This document shows, one piece after another, positions 41,607 to 50,160 of a stretch of 64,000 bases of DNA. The notes under the pieces were generated by a model. That model was not told where the DNA came from. It did not search any database and saw only the letters and a list, made by a program, of their open reading frames with translations. Each line of letters starts with the position of its first letter. Position 1 is the first letter of the stretch. The position numbers and the translations under genes are program-made. Origin of the DNA: Streptomyces sp. BK239 (GTDB taxonomy: Bacteria > Actinomycetota > Actinomycetes > Streptomycetales > Streptomycetaceae); NCBI RefSeq assembly GCF_004217285.1, contig NZ_SHKS01000004.1:512921-576920 (forward strand), in the 5' to 3' direction.

Positions 41607-42893
41607 GTGAGCAGCGAGAACTCTTCGGCGGACGACGTGCAGCGGGTGTGGGACGTCGTCGTGGTGGGCGCGGGACCCGCGGGGGCTTCGGCCGCCTATG
41701 CGGCGGCGGTCACGGGGCGGCGCGTGCTGTTGCTGGAGAAGGCGGAGCTGCCCCGCTACAAGACGTGCGGCGGCGGCATCATCGGACCTTCGCGCGACGC
41801 GCTGCCACCGGGCTTCGAGCTGCCCTTCCGCGACCGCGTGCACGCGGTGACCTTCTCCCACAACGGGCGCTTCGCCCGCACCCGACGCTCCCGGCAGATG
41901 CTGTTCGGGCTGATCAACCGGCCCGAGTTCGACCAGCAGCTCGTCGAACACGCCCAGAAGGCGGGCGCCGAGCTGCGCACCGGCGTCACCGTGCAGCGGG
42001 TCGAGCAGCACGGCTCGTCGGTGCCGGACCGGCGCACGGTCGCGGTCGTCCTCCAGGGCGGCGAGACGCTGCTGGCGCGCGCGGTCGTCGGCGCGGACGG
42101 CAGCGCCAGTCGCATAGGGGCGCATGTCGGCGTGAAGCTCGACCAGGTGGACCTGGGCCTCGAAGCGGAGATCCCGGTGCCGGAGACCGTCGCCGAGGAC
42201 TGGAAGGGGCGGGTCCTCATCGACTGGGGCCCGATGCCCGGCAGTTACGGCTGGGTGTTCCCCAAGGGCGACACACTGACCGTCGGCGTGATCTCCGCGC
42301 GCGGTGAAGGCGCGGCCACCAAGCGCTACTTGGCGGACTTCATCGGCCGGCTCGGCCTCGCCGGCTTCGAACCGAGCATCTCCTCCGGTCACTTGACCCG
42401 CTGCCGGGCCGACGACTCCCCGCTCTCCCGGGGGCGCGTGCTGGTCTGCGGCGACGCCGCGGGCCTGCTGGAGCCCTGGACCCGTGAGGGCATCTCCTTC
42501 GCGCTGCGCTCGGGCCGGCTGGCCGGTGAGTGGGCGGTCCGCATCGCGGAGGCGCACGACGCGGTGGACACCCGCCGTCAGGCCCTGAACTACGCGTTCG
42601 CCGTCAAGGCGGGCCTCGGTGTGGAGATGAGCGTCGGCAAGCGGATGCTCGCCGCCTTCGAACGCCGGCCCGGCCTCTTCCACGCGGCGCTGACCGGCGT
42701 CCGCCCGGCCTGGCGGGCGTTCACGGACATCACCCGCGGCCGGACCACGCTGGGCGAGCTGGTGCGCTCGCATCCGATGGCCCAGCGCGCGCTGAACGTC
42801 ATGGACCGGTGGGTGGGGGCCGGCGGGGCGCAGGAGCCCCGCGAGGGCCGGTCTCTGGAAGGCCGGTCCGGGGAGGGCGCCCGGGAGGGCTGA
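41607..42893 (+). CDS. Geranylgeranyl reductase-family flavoprotein
   Basis: The 428-residue FAD protein has the N-terminal dinucleotide motif VVVVGAGPAGASAAYAAA, the substrate-side LPRYKTCGGGIIGPS typical of the geranylgeranyl reductase family, and the second FAD motif VLVCGDAAGLLEPWTREGISFAL. Relatives hydrogenate isoprenoid chains of quinones, lipids or carotenoid precursors. The start is GTG with GGGAGC upstream. The C-terminus is a charged tail with a repeated EGRS (REGRSLEGRSGEGAREG). It is divergent from the dipeptidase gene. Confidence 0.92.
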   Translation: MSSENSSADDVQRVWDVVVVGAGPAGASAAYAAAVTGRRVLLLEKAELPRYKTCGGGIIGPSRDALPPGFELPFRDRVHAVTFSHNGRFARTRRSRQMLFGLINRPEFDQQLVEHAQKAGAELRTGVTVQRVEQHGSSVPDRRTVAVVLQGGETLLARAVVGADGSASRIGAHVGVKLDQVDLGLEAEIPVPETVAEDWKGRVLIDWGPMPGSYGWVFPKGDTLTVGVISARGEGAATKRYLADFIGRLGLAGFEPSISSGHLTRCRADDSPLSRGRVLVCGDAAGLLEPWTREGISFALRSGRLAGEWAVRIAEAHDAVDTRRQALNYAFAVKAGLGVEMSVGKRMLAAFERRPGLFHAALTGVRPAWRAFTDITRGRTTLGELVRSHPMAQRALNVMDRWVGAGGAQEPREGRSLEGRSGEGAREG

Positions 42894-42910
42894 GGCCGGG
42901 GGCCGGGACG

Positions 42911-42934
42911 CACCTCACGAGGGAGGGTGAGGTG
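42911..42934. terminator. Short hairpin between convergent genes
   Basis: Arms CACCTCAC (42911-42918) and GTGAGGTG (42927-42934) with an 8-base loop lie between the geranylgeranyl reductase-type gene and the convergent DDN-type gene. Confidence 0.45.
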
Positions 42935-42945
42935 GGTCGGTCCGG

Positions 42946-43401
42946 TCAGGGACGGTCGTCGACCGTGATCCGGAACACCGGGTGGTCGCCCGCCGCGGCG
43001 GTGATCTCGGCGTCGGTGGACTTGGCGGTCACCCCGTCGAAGTACTGGTTGACCTCCCAGCCCCACTTCTCCAGGTAGGTCCGCAGGACCGGGAGCTTCT
43101 CCTCGTCGGGAAGCTCCACCGCGGAGAACGTGTGCACCTTGCGCCCCACACGCAGCTCACCGCCCCCGGCGGCCCGCATGTTGCGCACCCACTGGGAGTG
43201 GCCCCGCGCCGAGACCAGGTACCGCGCGCCCTCGTATGTGTGCGGGTTGACGGGGATACGCTGCATCCTGCCGCTCTTGCGGCCCCGCACGGACATCTCG
43301 GCCGTGCCGGCGAGGCTCACGCCGTGCCGGGCCAGCCAGCCGACGACGCTGTTGAAGCGGGTGTTGAGCCGGCTGCTCCGGATGTAGTACGGCGTCGACA
43401 T
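42946..43401 (-). CDS. DDN-type (deazaflavin F420-dependent) nitroreductase-family protein
   Basis: This 151-residue protein starts MSTPYYIRSSRLNTRFNS and has the split-barrel pattern of F420-dependent DDN proteins: LAGTAEMSVRGRKSGRMQRIPVNPHTYEGARYLVSARGHSQWVRNMRAAGGGELRVGRKVHTF. The RGRKSG, GHSQWVRN and GELRVG elements contact the F420 phosphate and deazaflavin in relatives. It would reduce quinones or unsaturated compounds with F420H2. It is divergent from a TetR gene, with two near-identical inverted repeats in the gap. Confidence 0.92.
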   Translation of the reverse strand: MSTPYYIRSSRLNTRFNSVVGWLARHGVSLAGTAEMSVRGRKSGRMQRIPVNPHTYEGARYLVSARGHSQWVRNMRAAGGGELRVGRKVHTFSAVELPDEEKLPVLRTYLEKWGWEVNQYFDGVTAKSTDAEITAAAGDHPVFRITVDDRP

Positions 43402-43431
43402 GATGGCCCCCAGCGGTGAGTGAGCGGTTTG

Positions 43432-43446
43432 GAGAGCGGTGCTCTC
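43432..43446. promoter_or_regulatory. TetR-type operator, site 1 (near the DDN gene)
   Basis: GAGAGC-GGT-GCTCTC is a perfect 15-bp inverted repeat 31 bp upstream of the DDN-type start codon, where a bound repressor would block transcription. Confidence 0.75.
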
Positions 43447-43490
43447 GTTTCCCTTGTGAGGAGTCTGCACCGGATGGGTGCTCCATGACA

Positions 43491-43503
43491 AGAGCAGTGC
43501 TCT
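43491..43503. promoter_or_regulatory. TetR-type operator, site 2 (near the TetR gene)
   Basis: AGAGC-AGT-GCTCT repeats the site 1 pattern, with its centre 58 bp from that of site 1, and lies 81 bp ahead of the TetR start. Two copies of one motif between the divergent pair strongly suggest one regulator for both genes. Confidence 0.75.
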
Positions 43504-43583
43504 CTTTTGTGTGCGGCAATCTCGTCGCGGGTCACCGCTCTCGGATGTGTGCGGTGCTCCGCCCGCCGTGCGACACTGCCCCC

Positions 43584-44276
43584 ATGAGCAGCACCACTCA
43601 AGGCGCGCGCGCCCGCGCCCGCATCGAAGTCACCGCCGCCATCAAGGACGAGGCCCGTCGGCAGCTCGCGGCCGAAGGTGCCGCCAAGCTCTCCCTGCGG
43701 GCCGTGGCCCGCGCGCTCGGTATGGTCTCCTCCGCGCTGTACCGGTACTTCCCCAGCCGCGACGACCTGCTCACCGCGCTCATCATCGACGCCTACGACT
43801 CCCTGGGCGAGAGCGCCGAGACCGCGCACGCCGCCGTCGCGGACGCCGACCCCCTCCGGCGCTGGGTGGCGGTCTGCGAGGGGGTGCGCGGCTGGGCGCT
43901 GGCGCATCCCCACGAGTACGCGCTGATCTACGGGTCGCCGGTGCCCGGCTACAGCGCACCCGACACGACGATCCCCGCCGCCTCCCGCGTGGGCCTCCTC
44001 CTCATCGGCATCCTGCGCGACGCCCGCCTGAGCGCCGGCGGGACCGAACTACCGCCGCTCCCGGACGAGTTGCGCGCCGAGGCCGACCGTATGGCCGCCG
44101 ACCTCGCACCCGACCTGCCCCCGGAGACGGTCGCCGCGCTGGTCGCGGCCTGGGCGCAGCTGTACGGCCTGGTGGGATTCGAGCTGTTCGGGCAGTTCCA
44201 CCGGGTGGTCGAGGACCGCGAGCCGTTCTTCCGCCACGCGGCCACCCGCCTGGCCCATGGCGTGGGACTGGGCTGA
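43584..44276 (+). CDS. TetR-family regulator divergent from the DDN gene
   Basis: A 230-residue TetR protein. The DNA-binding domain is RIEVTAAIKDEARRQLAAEGAAKLSLRAVARALGMVSSALYRYFPSRDDLL. The ligand domain has RGWALAHPHEYALIYGSPVPGY, which fits the WHG-type C-terminal domain of many actinobacterial TetR proteins. There is no Shine-Dalgarno ahead of the ATG, so the message may be leaderless. Two AGAGCNGTGCTCT sites upstream are its likely operators. Confidence 0.92.
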   Translation: MSSTTQGARARARIEVTAAIKDEARRQLAAEGAAKLSLRAVARALGMVSSALYRYFPSRDDLLTALIIDAYDSLGESAETAHAAVADADPLRRWVAVCEGVRGWALAHPHEYALIYGSPVPGYSAPDTTIPAASRVGLLLIGILRDARLSAGGTELPPLPDELRAEADRMAADLAPDLPPETVAALVAAWAQLYGLVGFELFGQFHRVVEDREPFFRHAATRLAHGVGLG

Positions 44277-44377
44277 AGATCCAGGCGACAGGGGCAAGTT
44301 GAGGCGGGCGCGGCTGCCGCAGCGTTGGGGCGGCGCTGACGCGGCACCCGCGAAGACCCCTGTTGAACGAGCCGCGG

Positions 44378-44656
44378 CTACGCGTCGGGGTGGGCGCCGC
44401 TGGGCCGGGAGGTGTCGGGGCGGAAGCAGGCGAGCACGCTCACCACCCGCGCCGCGAACACCAGAGGCGCGAGCACGTACCCCGTACGGAAGAGCAACAT
44501 CTCGATGCCGGACGGGAGTCGGAACAGCAGGGCCGGACCGGCGACCGCACCGAAGATCACTGCTGCCGCGAACGCCGCGCTGAACAGCGCGTACCCGATC
44601 TCGACGGTGACCGCGTCCCGCCGCGCCTGCCGGCGTCGTCCCCCGTACTCGCTCAT
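44378..44656 (-). CDS. Small two-helix membrane protein, DUF6332-like
   Basis: A 92-residue protein beginning MSEYGGRRRQARRDAVTVEI, with two membrane helices (about residues 20-45 and 53-75) and a short polar tail. The charged N-terminus followed by TVEIGYALFSAAF resembles the DUF6332 family of streptomycetes. No function is known. It lies 70 bp downstream of the MFS gene stop region on the same strand, but its own start is upstream of nothing obvious; the family name is recalled from pattern and is less certain than the ORF. Confidence 0.65.
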   Translation of the reverse strand: MSEYGGRRRQARRDAVTVEIGYALFSAAFAAAVIFGAVAGPALLFRLPSGIEMLLFRTGYVLAPLVFAARVVSVLACFRPDTSRPSGAHPDA

Positions 44657-44725
44657 CCCGCAAGTCTCACAGGCGTGTGCCCGGCGGAGCAACCGCCCCG
44701 CCGGGCACACGCTGGAGGCGTCTTC

Positions 44726-46240
44726 CTAGTCGTGGACCGGCACCCGCTCCGCTTCCGGCCCCCGCACCGTGGACTCGACGACGACATCGCTCGCGGACCG
44801 TGCGACCGGCACCGTCGGACCGGGGCGGCGGGTGCGCAGGCCGGTCAGGCTGATCAGGAGACCCAGGGCGGCGATGGCGGTGACCACCGTCAGACCGGGG
44901 CGGTAACTGTCCAGCACGGCCTGCGGGGTGGGATCGGCCGGGGCGCCGGCGGTGACCACCGCCGTCACCACGGCGAGGAAGATCGCCCCACCCACCTGCA
45001 CCGAGGTGTTCAGCAGGCCGGAGACCATGCCCTGCTCGCGGTCCGCGACGCCGTTGGTGGCCTGGATGTTGAGCGAGGGGAAGACCAGGGCGCAGGCCGC
45101 GCCGATGAGCAGCATGCTCGGCAGGATCACGGCCGCGTAGACCGGGTCCAGGTCGACGCGCAGGAACAGCGCGTAGCCGACGACCATGAGCGCGAACCCG
45201 GCCGTGATCAGCCGCGGGGTGCCGAAACGGTCCACGACCGAGCCGACCTTCGTCGAGGAGAGCGCGACCAGTGCGCCCGCCGGCAGGAACGCGAGCGCCG
45301 TGTGCAGCGCCGACCAGTCCAGCAGCGTCTGCATGTAGAGGGTGGCCAGGAACTGGAAACCGACGTAGGAGCCGAAGAACGTCATGGCGCCGAGCTGGGC
45401 GCGCACCTGGCTGCCCGAACGCAGCACGCCGAGCCGGATCAGCGGGCTGGGCGAGCGTCGCTCGACGAGGACGAAGACGCTCAGCAGCACGGCGACGGCG
45501 AGGAAGGACAGCAGGGTGCGGGCGGACGCCCACCCGGCCTCCGGCGCCTGGACCACGGTGAACACCAACAGGAGCATCGACGCGGTGCCGAGGACGGCGC
45601 CGGGGACGTCGTAGCCGTCGTGACCCCGCTCGCGAGCGCTGCGCGGCAGCAGTTTCAGGCCGGCGACCAGCGCGATCAGGGCGATCGGCGCGGGCAGCAG
45701 CATGGTGAGGCGCCAACTGGCCTCGGTGAGCAGGCCGGAGAGGACCAGGCCCATGGAGAAGCCGGTGGCGGCGCAGGTGGTGTAGATGGAGAGCGCGCGG
45801 TTGCGCAGCGGGCCCTCCGGGAACGTCGTGGTGATGATCGACAGGCCGGCGGGGGCGGTGAAGGCGGCGCTGAGCCCCTTGATGAACCGGCTCGCGATCA
45901 GCAGCGGGCCGGAGTCCACCAGTCCGCCGAGCAGTGAGGCGAGCGCGAAGACGCCGAGGGCGACCAGGAAGACCTGACGGCGGCCCAGCAGATCGGCCGT
46001 GCGGCCGCCGAGGAGGAGCAGACCGCCGTAGCCCAGGATGTAGCCGCTGACGATCCATTGCAGCGTCGAGGTGGACAGCCCGAGGTCGGCGCCGATGGAC
46101 GGCAGGGCGACACCGACCATCGACACGTCCAGCGCGTCGAGGAACATCGCGGCGCAGAGCACCAGCAGGGTTCCCCACAGGCGCGGCGTCCAGCGGACCT
46201 CCGGTAGGCGGGGTGCGGGGAAGGAGAGCGGAGAGGACAT
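44726..46240 (-). CDS. MFS drug efflux transporter (DHA2, EmrB/QacA type)
   Basis: The 504-residue transporter has about 14 membrane helices and the DHA2 motifs: FLDALDVSMVGVALPSIGADLGLS in helix 1, ILGYGGLLLLGGRTADLLGRRQVFL for motif A, FIKGLSAAFTAPAGLSIITTTFP for the antiporter motif, and later REQGMVSGLLNTSVQVGGAI. It would export toxic compounds with protons. The start at 46240 follows no clear Shine-Dalgarno. It is divergent from a MarR regulator with palindromic sites between, the usual arrangement for substrate-induced efflux. Confidence 0.92.
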   Translation of the reverse strand: MSSPLSFPAPRLPEVRWTPRLWGTLLVLCAAMFLDALDVSMVGVALPSIGADLGLSTSTLQWIVSGYILGYGGLLLLGGRTADLLGRRQVFLVALGVFALASLLGGLVDSGPLLIASRFIKGLSAAFTAPAGLSIITTTFPEGPLRNRALSIYTTCAATGFSMGLVLSGLLTEASWRLTMLLPAPIALIALVAGLKLLPRSARERGHDGYDVPGAVLGTASMLLLVFTVVQAPEAGWASARTLLSFLAVAVLLSVFVLVERRSPSPLIRLGVLRSGSQVRAQLGAMTFFGSYVGFQFLATLYMQTLLDWSALHTALAFLPAGALVALSSTKVGSVVDRFGTPRLITAGFALMVVGYALFLRVDLDPVYAAVILPSMLLIGAACALVFPSLNIQATNGVADREQGMVSGLLNTSVQVGGAIFLAVVTAVVTAGAPADPTPQAVLDSYRPGLTVVTAIAALGLLISLTGLRTRRPGPTVPVARSASDVVVESTVRGPEAERVPVHD

Positions 46241-46261
46241 GCCGCAGACACTACATGCGTC

Positions 46262-46283
46262 TGCATCGAATGCAAATGCATTT
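46262..46283. promoter_or_regulatory. Palindromic MarR-type sites between the MFS and MarR genes
   Basis: TGCAT-CGA-ATGCA (46262-46274) and the perfect palindrome AAATGCATTT (46274-46283) overlap by one base in an AT-rich stretch. They begin 22 bp from the MFS start and end 44 bp from the MarR start, so one bound MarR dimer could control both genes. Confidence 0.65.
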
Positions 46284-46326
46284 AATTCTGATGCAATCAA
46301 ACGCCTTCTCTGCTACGGTGCGGGCC

Positions 46327-46725
46327 ATGGCGGGGAAGAAGGCCGAGCAGGCGCTCGTGGAAGAGTGGCGGGACATCCTGTCGCTGCACGCCCGCACCCA
46401 GTGCGAGTTGGACAGGGCTCTGCACCGACACGGCCTGTGCGGCAGTGACTTCGAGGTGCTCGACGTCCTCGCCGCGAGCGCCGCGACCGACCCGGGCGGA
46501 GCCTGCGCCTTCCGTGTCCAGGAGATCGCCGACCGGGTCCACCTCAGTCAGAGTGCGCTGTCGCGGCTGATCGCCCGGCTGGAGAAGGACGGCCTCGTCG
46601 AGCGCGGGATGTGCGCCGAGGACCGCAGGGGCGTCCGGGTGGCTCTCACCGGCAAGGGGCGCGCACTGCACGACGAGGTGCTGCCGGTGCAACGTGCCGT
46701 GCTGACGCGAATGTTGTCGGACTGA
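46327..46725 (+). CDS. MarR-family regulator divergent from the MFS pump
   Basis: A compact 132-residue MarR protein starting MAGKKAEQALVEEWRDI. The winged helix is FRVQEIADRVHLSQSALSRLIARLEKDGLVERG, followed by the beta-wing DRRGVRVALTGKGRALHDE. It lacks a long ligand domain extension, as usual. The likely targets are the divergent pump and itself, through the palindromes in the 86-bp gap. Confidence 0.92.
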   Translation: MAGKKAEQALVEEWRDILSLHARTQCELDRALHRHGLCGSDFEVLDVLAASAATDPGGACAFRVQEIADRVHLSQSALSRLIARLEKDGLVERGMCAEDRRGVRVALTGKGRALHDEVLPVQRAVLTRMLSD

Positions 46726-46867
46726 CGGCCCGTCCCCTCCGGTGACGCAGGATGGCCGAAACGGCGCGGTGCGCTGCCCTCGGGCGCTCTGACGTGCCTT
46801 TCCCCACGGCGAGTTGACTTAGGTTGGGGTTTCCGATCACCACCCTGAGCGCGCAGGAGGCCTCGCC

Positions 46868-47686
46868 GTGCCGGAACCCGCCCCCCAGACCACCGCCGGC
46901 GCCCTCGCCCGGATCGACACCTCCAAGCCCCACTCGGCCCGGTTCTGGAACTACTTCGTGGGCGGCAAGGACAACTACGAGGTCGACCGGGAGATCGGCG
47001 ACCACATCAAGGAGATCTTCCCCGGCCTCGTCGACGTGGCCGTCACCAGCCGCCACTTCCTCGGCCGCGCGGTGCGTCATCTGGCCGTCGATCAGGGCGT
47101 CCGGCAGTTCCTGGACGTCGGCACCGGACTGCCGACCGCCGACAACACCCACGAGGTCGCCCAGCGGGCCGCCCCGGACGCCCGCATCGTCTACGTCGAC
47201 AACGACCCCATCGTCCTGGCCCACGCGAACGCTCTGCTCACCAGCACCCCCGAGGGCCGCACGGCCTATCTCGACGCCGACCTCCACGAGCCCGAGAAGG
47301 TCATCGAGGCCGCCCGCGGCACCCTCGACCTCAGCAGGCCGGTCGCCCTGATGATCCTCAACACCCTCGGCCATGTCGCCGACCACGAGCAGGCCCGCGA
47401 TCTCGTGCGCCGGCTCATGGCCGGCCTGCCGTCGGGCAGCTACCTGGTCATCAGCGACAGCACCGCGACCAGCGAGGGCATGATCGCCGCGTCCGACGCC
47501 TACAACGCCAGCGGCGCGGTGCCGTACCACGTGCGCGGCGTCGAGGAGATCGCCGGGTTCTTCGAAGGACTCGACCTGGTCGAACCGGGCGTCGTCCGAG
47601 TTCCCGAGTGGCGTCCGGACGCGGGCGATCCGGCCAACTCGGCCGTCGCCGTCGACGCTTACTGCGGGGTGGCGCGCAAGAAGTAG
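46868..47686 (+). CDS. SAM-dependent methyltransferase (DUF574 type)
   Basis: The 272-residue protein starts with GTG behind GCAGGAGG. Its N-terminus, KPHSARFWNYFVGGKDNYEVDRE, is the signature of the large actinobacterial DUF574 methyltransferase group. The SAM-binding glycine loop is FLDVGTGLPTADNTHEVAQ, followed by ARIVYVDNDPIVLAHANALL and a LMILNTLGHV segment. Substrates are unknown; such genes are numerous in streptomycetes, often near XRE/DUF397 pairs, which are absent here. A 14-bp hairpin follows. Confidence 0.92.
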   Translation: MPEPAPQTTAGALARIDTSKPHSARFWNYFVGGKDNYEVDREIGDHIKEIFPGLVDVAVTSRHFLGRAVRHLAVDQGVRQFLDVGTGLPTADNTHEVAQRAAPDARIVYVDNDPIVLAHANALLTSTPEGRTAYLDADLHEPEKVIEAARGTLDLSRPVALMILNTLGHVADHEQARDLVRRLMAGLPSGSYLVISDSTATSEGMIAASDAYNASGAVPYHVRGVEEIAGFFEGLDLVEPGVVRVPEWRPDAGDPANSAVAVDAYCGVARKK

Positions 47687-47712
47687 GAGACGAAGGCAAG
47701 CCAGAGCGACCG

Positions 47713-47747
47713 ACGGCCGGGGTGCGGAGCGTACGCACCCCGGCCGT
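47713..47747 (+). terminator. Hairpin after the DUF574 methyltransferase gene
   Basis: Perfect 14-bp arms ACGGCCGGGGTGCG (47713-47726) and CGCACCCCGGCCGT (47734-47747) with a 7-base loop, 26 bp past the stop. Confidence 0.8.
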
Positions 47748-48187
47748 CCGTCGATTCCTCACTGCGCCGGTCTGGCGAAACGAACTGACAGCGAGGACAG
47801 TTGACGCCCCGCACATCGCACGGCCCGCCCCCTCGGACGCCCGACCGTGGACTCCCGTCCGGCGGCCGGCGGCTCGGGGAGCACGCCTCATGGACGGCGA
47901 ACCGCCCGTGGGCGCCGCCCCCGCGGCCCCTGAACGGATCGGCATCCGCCCCACTCGGGTGCCGGTCCTCCCCGGCGGATCCGAACGGCCGGGCGTCGTT
48001 CCTCCGCGTCAGCCGCCACCGTGCCTGGACCGTGCGGCTCGGCCGGTCCGTGAACAGGTCGCAGACCTCGACAGGTCCCGCGCGGCGCGGTGGGCGACCG
48101 CCACACAGGGATCGCCCGGCGAAGGAGACAGCCGGCCGCCTCGACAGGCCGAGTGCGCAGTCCCTCGGGTCTGCCGGGCACCCCGGC
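47748..48187. other. Gene-free stretch, no feature recognised
   Basis: About 440 bp between a terminator and the end of the convergent RlmG-like gene. All frames give Arg/Pro/Gly-rich, low-complexity translations without family resemblance, start signals or a signal peptide. No tRNA, operator or repeat was seen. It may hold an unrecognised small RNA or be spacer. Confidence 0.6.
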
Positions 48188-49381
48188 TCAACCTCGCTTG
48201 ACGGCCTTCAGCACCACGAACTTCGGGTCGCCCGCCACCAGTTCACTGTTGCCGAACAGTCGCCGCAGCTTGACGTGATAGCCCAGGTGACGGTTGCCCA
48301 CCACCCACAGCTCGCCGCCCGGCCGCAGCGCGCGCCGCGCCCCGGCGAACATCCGCCACGCCGTCGCGTCGGTCGTGGCCTGGTGGGAGTGGAACGGCGG
48401 GTTGTTCAGCACGAGGTCCACGCTGCCGTCCGCGACCCCCGCCAGCCCGTCCCCGACCCTGAACTCGGCCCGCCCGGGCGCCCCGTTGGCCTTGTACGTC
48501 GCCTCCGCCGAGGCCACGGCCTGGAACGACTCGTCCGTGAACAGCACTTCGGCGCGCGGGTCGGCCAGCGCGACCGCCGTGCCCACGATGCCGTTGCCGC
48601 AGCCCAGGTCGACGACCCGCCGCTCGCCCCGCGTACGGGGCAGATGGCGCAGGAAGAACCGGGTGCCGATGTCGAGCCGGTCGGCGCAGAACACGCCCGC
48701 GTGGTTGACCACCGGACGCCCGGAGAGCGCGCCGATGCCGTCGGGCAGGTCGTAGTGGTACGGCCAGGGGTTGGACGGGAGCTGTCGCTCCGGCGAGGCG
48801 TCGGGGGAGCAGAAGATCAGCCGGGCCTTCTGCCGGGCGAGCGAGGTCCGGGTGGGGCCGAGGATCCGCTCGAACAACTGGAGCGTGGAGGTGTGGATCT
48901 CCTTCACCATGCCGGCGCCGACGACGACCGTCCCCGCGTGCACCGAGGGCGCGAGGCGCAGCAGTTGGTCCTCAAGGAGCGCGAGACTCTTGGGCACCCG
49001 CACCAGCAGCACGTCGACGCGGGCGGGCACCGGATCCTGCGTGGTGAGCAGCCGGACCGTGCCGGGTGCGACTCCGTTGCGGGCGAGATTCGCCCGGGTG
49101 GCCTCCTGCCCCAGCCACGAGTCGGTGATCTGTGTCGCCCGCGGTGCCTGGGCCGGCGCTCCGGCGGCCCCCGTGGGCCCGGGCGCCGCGAGCGCCGTGA
49201 CGAGCGCGCCCCAGCGGTCGCCGAGCACGACGACCGTCCCGTCCGCCGGCACGTCCTGCTCGGCGAGATGCCGGAGCAGATACGCGTCGGCGGCGTCCCA
49301 GGCACGCAGCCGGTCGCGCGGGTCCTCGGGGTGGCGGGCCAGCGTGAGCTCGCCCCAGGGAGTCGTCATACGGTCGTCCAT
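48188..49381 (-). CDS. RlmG-like class I methyltransferase
   Basis: A 397-residue protein with a degenerate N-terminal methyltransferase-like half and an active C-terminal half: VVDLGCGNGIVGTAVALADP for SAM binding and VDLVLNNPPFHSHQATTD with the NPPF motif of N2-guanine or N6-adenine methyltransferases. This two-domain build is that of RlmG/RsmC, which methylate 23S or 16S rRNA guanines. The start could also be the ATG four codons downstream (49369); neither has a good Shine-Dalgarno. It is divergent from the alkB-like gene. Confidence 0.88.
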   Translation of the reverse strand: MDDRMTTPWGELTLARHPEDPRDRLRAWDAADAYLLRHLAEQDVPADGTVVVLGDRWGALVTALAAPGPTGAAGAPAQAPRATQITDSWLGQEATRANLARNGVAPGTVRLLTTQDPVPARVDVLLVRVPKSLALLEDQLLRLAPSVHAGTVVVGAGMVKEIHTSTLQLFERILGPTRTSLARQKARLIFCSPDASPERQLPSNPWPYHYDLPDGIGALSGRPVVNHAGVFCADRLDIGTRFFLRHLPRTRGERRVVDLGCGNGIVGTAVALADPRAEVLFTDESFQAVASAEATYKANGAPGRAEFRVGDGLAGVADGSVDLVLNNPPFHSHQATTDATAWRMFAGARRALRPGGELWVVGNRHLGYHVKLRRLFGNSELVAGDPKFVVLKAVKRG

Positions 49382-49469
49382 CGTGCGTCAAGGCTAAGGG
49401 ATCCTTGCGCCAAGCCCGTCCGGACCGTGCGCGAGCCGCAGGTCAGGGCCGGTGGGGGAGGATGGGGGA

Positions 49470-50132
49470 ATGGACGCGGAGCTGTTTCCCCGGGAGCGGG
49501 CGCTGATCGCGCCGGGCGCGGTGCACGTGCCCGACTGGCTCGGCCCCGCCGGCCAGCGCGAGCTGCTCGACGCCTGCCGGGAGTGGGCGCGTCCGCCCGC
49601 CGGACTGCGCACGGTGCGCACACCCGGCGGCGGCGCCATGACCGCCCGCCAGGTCTGCCTGGGCTGGCACTGGTACCCGTACGCCTACGCGCGCACGGTC
49701 GTCGACGGCGACGGCGCCCCGGTGAAGCCCTTCCCGGCCTGGCTCGGCGAGCTGGGCCGGCGCGCGCTGACCGACGCGCTGGGGCCGGAACCGGCCGGGA
49801 CGGAGGAGTACGACATCGCGCTGATCAACTTCTACACCGGCGACGCCCGGATGGGCATGCACCGCGACGCCGACGAGACCTCGCACGCGCCCGTGGTGTC
49901 CCTCAGTCTCGGCGACACCTGCGTGTTCCGCTTCGGCAACACCAGGACGCGGACCCGTCCCTACACCGACGTCGAGCTGCGCAGCGGCGACCTGTTCGTC
50001 TTCGGAGGGGAGTCCCGGCTCGCGTACCACGGCGTGCCGAGGGTGTACCCGGGGACGGGCCCCGCCGCTCTGGGGCTGGACGGGCGGCTGAACGTGACCC
50101 TGCGGGTCAGCGGCTTCCCGGACGGCGGCTGA
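49470..50132 (+). CDS. AlkB-family Fe(II)/2-oxoglutarate dioxygenase
   Basis: The 220-residue protein carries the iron triad: His131 and Asp133 in MGMHRDADE, and His187 in LAYHGVPR, with the 2-oxoglutarate arginines in GRLNVTLRVS. INFYTGDARMGMHRD is the classic AlkB segment. It should repair alkylated bases by oxidative demethylation. The ATG follows GGGGGA. It is followed 28 bp later by a ROK regulator gene on the same strand. The AidB-like enzyme elsewhere in this window is not linked to it. Confidence 0.92.
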   Translation: MDAELFPRERALIAPGAVHVPDWLGPAGQRELLDACREWARPPAGLRTVRTPGGGAMTARQVCLGWHWYPYAYARTVVDGDGAPVKPFPAWLGELGRRALTDALGPEPAGTEEYDIALINFYTGDARMGMHRDADETSHAPVVSLSLGDTCVFRFGNTRTRTRPYTDVELRSGDLFVFGGESRLAYHGVPRVYPGTGPAALGLDGRLNVTLRVSGFPDGG

Positions 50133-50160
50133 CGGAGCGGATCATGGGAGGATCGCCGTC

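Noticed and set aside
47801-48180. Open plus frame that runs from the 47.8 kb gap through the RlmG-like and AlkB genes
   Set aside because: It is open only because of GC bias, is antisense to the RlmG-like gene and has no recognisable domain.
49470-50132. Possible alkylation-response link between the AlkB gene and the AidB-like gene
   Set aside because: The two are 44 kb apart, have different regulators and share no upstream motif, so the shared window gives no evidence of a joint system.
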